NCBI GenBank assembly: GCA_020630975.1
Contig: JAHDID010000035.1
Coordinates: forward strand, 1-64,000
Reading direction: 5' to 3'
DNA: 64,000 bases
Origin: Verrucomicrobiota bacterium
GTDB taxonomy: Bacteria; Verrucomicrobiota; Verrucomicrobiia; Verrucomicrobiales; DEV007
In this document: piece by piece, positions 61,449-64,000 of the stretch
Layout: the number at the start of each line of letters is the position of its first letter
Position numbering within the stretch: position 1 is the stretch's first letter
The notes under the pieces: generated by a model
The model's database searches: none
What the model was told of the DNA's origin: nothing
What the model saw: the letters and a program-made list of their open reading frames with translations, nothing else
Program-made: the position numbers and the translations under genes

Positions 61449-62905
61449 GGCTTTTCATCGACGATTTTGACACGGGTGCCGGGTTTGAGATCGGTGTGGG
61501 GTGATAAGATGACTTGCTCGCCCGATAGCACGCCATCGATCGCTAGCTGGTAGCCATCGCGGATATCGGTGGCTAGAGAGAGTGTGCGGCGCTCGGCAGT
61601 GGACTGGCTGGAGACGACCCAGATTTGATCGGTGGCGAATATCGCCTCGCTAGGCACGTAGGTAGAGAGGCGGCCTGTGGCAATGCTGGACGGAGGTGCA
61701 GTGGAGTCGTCAGCCGTCGGGGCCGGTATCTTGGCTGGGGCGAAAAACTTACCTCGCACCAGCATCTCTGGGCGCAGGCGAGAGTCGGGCTTTTCGATGG
61801 CGACTTTGACTTGTAGCGTGTTTCTCTGCAGATCGGCCTCGCCACTGATGCGGGTCACAGTGCCTTTGAGATCGAGGTGGGGGAGGAGATCGCAGACCAT
61901 CTCCACGCTCTGGCCTACCGAGAGCCCTGCGGCCTCGGCGAGAGGCACATCGATGCGCGCCTGCAGTTGCTCGGGATCATAGAGCTCGACGATGACGGCT
62001 GACTTGGGGTGATCCATGTGGACCATGCGTTTTTTGCCCGGACCTGCATGGAGGTGTAGCACGCGACCGGCGATAGGTGATCTGATCGTATGGCGATCGA
62101 GAGCCAGCTGAGCACGATCGACGGTGACCTGTGCCTCGCGCAGAGCGGCTTCTTTGGCGAGGATTTCCTTTTTCACCTGATCGATCTCGGAGTCGATGCC
62201 AGGTAGATCGCTGGACGATTGGTCGATACGAGCCTGTTGCTGGGTGACTTGTAGACGGGTAGCTGCCAGCTCGACGGTAGGGATGCTACCAGAGGGAAGT
62301 GACTCTAGGCGCTGTAGGCGATCCTGTAGTTCGGCTAGTTTCGCCTGCTCGGCTGTCACCTCGCTACTCGAGCCATTGCGACGCGACTGGACGACTGGCA
62401 CTCTGGATTGCGCAGCGGCGATCTCGGCTTTTAGGCGGACGACTTTTGCCTGGGCACCTTGTAGGTCGAGCAGTGCCTCGTCGTTGATCAGCTTGGCTAG
62501 TAGTTGATCTTTTTCGACCAATTCACCCTCTAGCACAAACACCTCGTCGACGATACCTCCGACTAGCGCTGGGACGTCTATCACGAAAGGGTCTGGCTCG
62601 ATCCAGCCAGATGCCTGAAAGAGCATAGCTCCATTGGCTGTCTGCTGGGACTGAGGGTCTGTGGAGGGGGGGGGCATGGGTACCGCATCGGTATCGCTAC
62701 GCAGGGTGATGACGGGGAGCACTCGTACTGGCTGAGCAGGCAGCAGGCGCTGGCCAAACAGCAGTGCCAGCACGGCTAGAAAGCCAACCACCAAGGCAAA
62801 TGGCAGCAGCCAAGTGGGTAGCGAGCGCTGCCTGCTAGGTGCGGCATCGAAAGTAGTGGTTCTAGCTTTCGCTAGAGTGGATAGTTTTTGATCGATATCG
62901 GTCAT
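61445..62905 (-). CDS. HlyD/MacA-like periplasmic adaptor
   Basis: 486 residues. Anchor helix at about 32-50 (LLPFALVVGFLAVLALLFG); lipoyl half ALVGGIVDEVFVLEGELVEKDQLLAKL; a long helical hairpin at about 145-265 (QAKVVRLKAEIAAAQ, VELAATRLQVTQQQARIDQ, KEILAKEAALREAQVTVDRAQLALD); second lipoyl half IRSPIAGRVLHLHAGPGKK; then beta-barrel and membrane-proximal regions. First gene of the exporter operon that ends near 53.4 kb. It links the FtsX pair to the outer-membrane factor encoded downstream. Confidence 0.88.
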   Translation of the reverse strand: MTDIDQKLSTLAKARTTTFDAAPSRQRSLPTWLLPFALVVGFLAVLALLFGQRLLPAQPVRVLPVITLRSDTDAVPMPPPSTDPQSQQTANGAMLFQASGWIEPDPFVIDVPALVGGIVDEVFVLEGELVEKDQLLAKLINDEALLDLQGAQAKVVRLKAEIAAAQSRVPVVQSRRNGSSSEVTAEQAKLAELQDRLQRLESLPSGSIPTVELAATRLQVTQQQARIDQSSSDLPGIDSEIDQVKKEILAKEAALREAQVTVDRAQLALDRHTIRSPIAGRVLHLHAGPGKKRMVHMDHPKSAVIVELYDPEQLQARIDVPLAEAAGLSVGQSVEMVCDLLPHLDLKGTVTRISGEADLQRNTLQVKVAIEKPDSRLRPEMLVRGKFFAPAKIPAPTADDSTAPPSSIATGRLSTYVPSEAIFATDQIWVVSSQSTAERRTLSLATDIRDGYQLAIDGVLSGEQVILSPHTDLKPGTRVKIVDEKP

Positions 62906-62961
62906 TTGATTTCATTTTGAGGAAAAGTAGGAGCTAGCCAGGGAAGTCCTGGGGCAATGCG

Positions 62962-62990
62962 ATAGGTCGTATAGGGCCTATATGACCTAT
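62962..62990. promoter_or_regulatory. 29-bp near-perfect palindrome upstream of the exporter operon
   Basis: ATAGGTCGTATAGG and CCTATATGACCTAT are inverted repeats (13 of 14 match) around a central G. It lies 57 bases upstream of the adaptor start, has no T-tract, and looks more like an operator for a dimeric regulator than a terminator. Confidence 0.45.
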
Positions 62991-63009
62991 GGGGATTTTC
63001 CTCGTGAAA

Positions 63010-63393
63010 TCAGATGAGGTAGATGCTGAATAGCACCAACCGATCGACCGATGGTGGTGGATCGTGAAGTGAGCTCGGTGCGAGTGAGCGATCTTGCTCG
63101 ACCGTGTGCACCAGTGGTAGATGGGGCTCAGGTAGAGCTGCCTCGGTAGTGGCTGGCGGTGCCTCTGTAGCCCGAGTGGTGGAAAAGTCGTCTAGCTCTA
63201 GGCTGACGAAGTCGCTGTCGCAGGGGAGGTCGTCCCCTCCACAGCAGTGATCATCTGCGAGAGTGGTGCAGCTGCCACACTCTCCGATGAATAGTGAGCC
63301 ATCGCACAGGCAGTAGCCCAGCAGCACATTTTGACCCAGCAGCAGGATTGCTGCTAGCAGGGCTATGAATGATCTGACTGGGCTTTGGCGCAT
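63010..63393 (-). CDS. Cys-rich secreted or membrane hypothetical protein
   Basis: 127 residues. N-terminal hydrophobic helix (SFIALLAAILLLGQNVLLGY) serving as signal or anchor, then a cysteine cluster (CLCDGSLFIGECGSC, HCCGGDDLPCD) with acidic residues, suggestive of metal binding, and a Pro/Thr-rich tail ending in a short hydrophobic stretch. Family not recognised. Located between the YugP-like gene and the exporter operon on the same strand. Confidence 0.6.
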   Translation of the reverse strand: MRQSPVRSFIALLAAILLLGQNVLLGYCLCDGSLFIGECGSCTTLADDHCCGGDDLPCDSDFVSLELDDFSTTRATEAPPATTEAALPEPHLPLVHTVEQDRSLAPSSLHDPPPSVDRLVLFSIYLI

Positions 63394-63423
63394 GGTTGGC
63401 GGATGAGGCAGGGCTCACAGCTA

Positions 63424-64000
63424 CTATCGACGTGCTGCGAGGAGCCTCATTACATAATACAGTAGCTGGCCGATGGATGCAATAGCGGCGACCACATAGG
63501 TCATGGCAGCCCATTTAAGCGCATCTTTGGCCTGATCGTGCTGCTCGCCTTGGGTGATGCCAGCGCCCTCGAGCCAGACTAGTGCGCGCTTACTGGCGTC
63601 GAACTCCACTGGTAGGGTGATCACAGAGAAGAGCGTGGTGGTGGCGAACATGATGACACCGACGAGTAGGATCAGCGGGCTACCCTGCGTGGCCATGGCG
63701 AGACCTGCCATGAGCACCCAAGGCATGAACTTTGACGACAGATTGACCAGCGGCACTAGAGCTGAGCGCATCTTCAGAGCGCCGTAGGCTTTGGCATGCT
63801 GGATGGCGTGGCCGACCTCGTGAGCGGCTACGGCTGCTGCGGCTACGTTGCGCTGGTGGCAGACGACCTCGGAGAGGTTGACGGTCTTTTTCAGCGGATT
63901 GTAGTGGTCGGTGAGCTGACCGCCGACTGAGATGATCTCGACATCGGATATCCCTGCATCGTCGAGCATCTTTTGAGCGACCTCGGCACCGCTGAGATTG
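63424..64000 (-). CDS. YugP-like zinc metallopeptidase (5' end outside the window)
   Basis: At least 191 residues; the frame runs through the window edge (upstream residues NLSGAEVAQK fit the family), so the start is missing. The zinc site is in AAHEVGHAIQHA, with the preceding LSEVVCHQRNVAAAAVA. Several membrane helices follow (FMPWVLMAGLAMA, LILLVGVIMFATTTLFSVI, YVVAAIASIGQLLYYVM). It belongs to the DUF/neutral zinc metallopeptidase YugP family, an integral membrane protease of unknown target. Confidence 0.85.
   Translation of the reverse strand, partial: NLSGAEVAQKMLDDAGISDVEIISVGGQLTDHYNPLKKTVNLSEVVCHQRNVAAAAVAAHEVGHAIQHAKAYGALKMRSALVPLVNLSSKFMPWVLMAGLAMATQGSPLILLVGVIMFATTTLFSVITLPVEFDASKRALVWLEGAGITQGEQHDQAKDALKWAAMTYVVAAIASIGQLLYYVMRLLAARR

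Overview
The window looks like a chromosomal segment of a Gram-negative bacterium of the PVC group, most likely Verrucomicrobiota. This is an inference from gene content: a ThuA-domain secreted protein, a Gfo/Idh-like protein, tandem siroheme-decarboxylase-like (AhbB) modules, prepilin-like and DUF4381-like proteins, and a giant protein with helix-hairpin-helix repeats sit among housekeeping genes (rpsU, rpsP, khpA, gatC, htpG, rarA, der, nadE, glnD-like, tRNA-Leu). I see no prophage, insertion sequence with transposase, rRNA operon or CRISPR array.

Layout. 0-5.4 kb: an NHL-repeat/alpha-beta hydrolase fusion, a metallophosphoesterase, rpsU with a clear promoter and terminator, an Ldh2-family dehydrogenase, a pseudopilin and a DUF429 protein. 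5.5-10.2 kb: one 1557-residue secreted protein carrying three glycosidase-like domains (GH26-like, GH3, GH30-like), each with its expected catalytic acids replaced. 10.3-23.4 kb: mostly housekeeping genes (glnD-like, MoxR, rpsP, khpA, gatC, AhbB-like, tRNA-Leu, htpG, FAH-family, rarA). 23.6-26.7 kb: a receiver-methyltransferase gene followed by a receiver-histidine kinase gene, resembling the PhcB/PhcR pair of fatty-acid-methyl-ester quorum sensing. 26.7-35.8 kb: a four-gene minus-strand envelope locus (BON-like repeats plus OmpA; a small membrane protein; a giant membrane protein with nine HhH repeats and a C-terminal vWA domain; a DUF4381-like protein). 35.9-43.4 kb: der, a Phd/PIN toxin-antitoxin pair, hypotheticals, an aberrant Gfo/Idh protein, an exported methyltransferase and a TIM-barrel isomerase. 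43.4-47.6 kb: an RND efflux pair. 47.6-53 kb: an RNA methylase, a UPF0158-nucleotidyltransferase fusion, nadE, a TAG-split membrane ORF and a ThuA protein. 53.4-62.9 kb: a compact minus-strand run of MFP, ABC ATPase, two FtsX permeases, a lipoprotein, an outer-membrane factor and two paralogous membrane proteins, several overlapping by 4-11 bases. At the right edge is a YugP-like zinc metallopeptidase running out of the window.

The most unusual non-coding signal is a dispersed family of short arrays (about 4.1, 14.8, 37.4 and 57.7 kb). A 14-base core, TTCAATAGGGTACA, repeats two or three times at exactly 21-base steps, always in the same orientation in this window. One array supplies the probable TTG start codon of the outer-membrane factor gene. 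The other strong candidates for new biology are the triple pseudo-glycosidase, the Phc-like signalling pair and the HhH/vWA-BON/OmpA locus.
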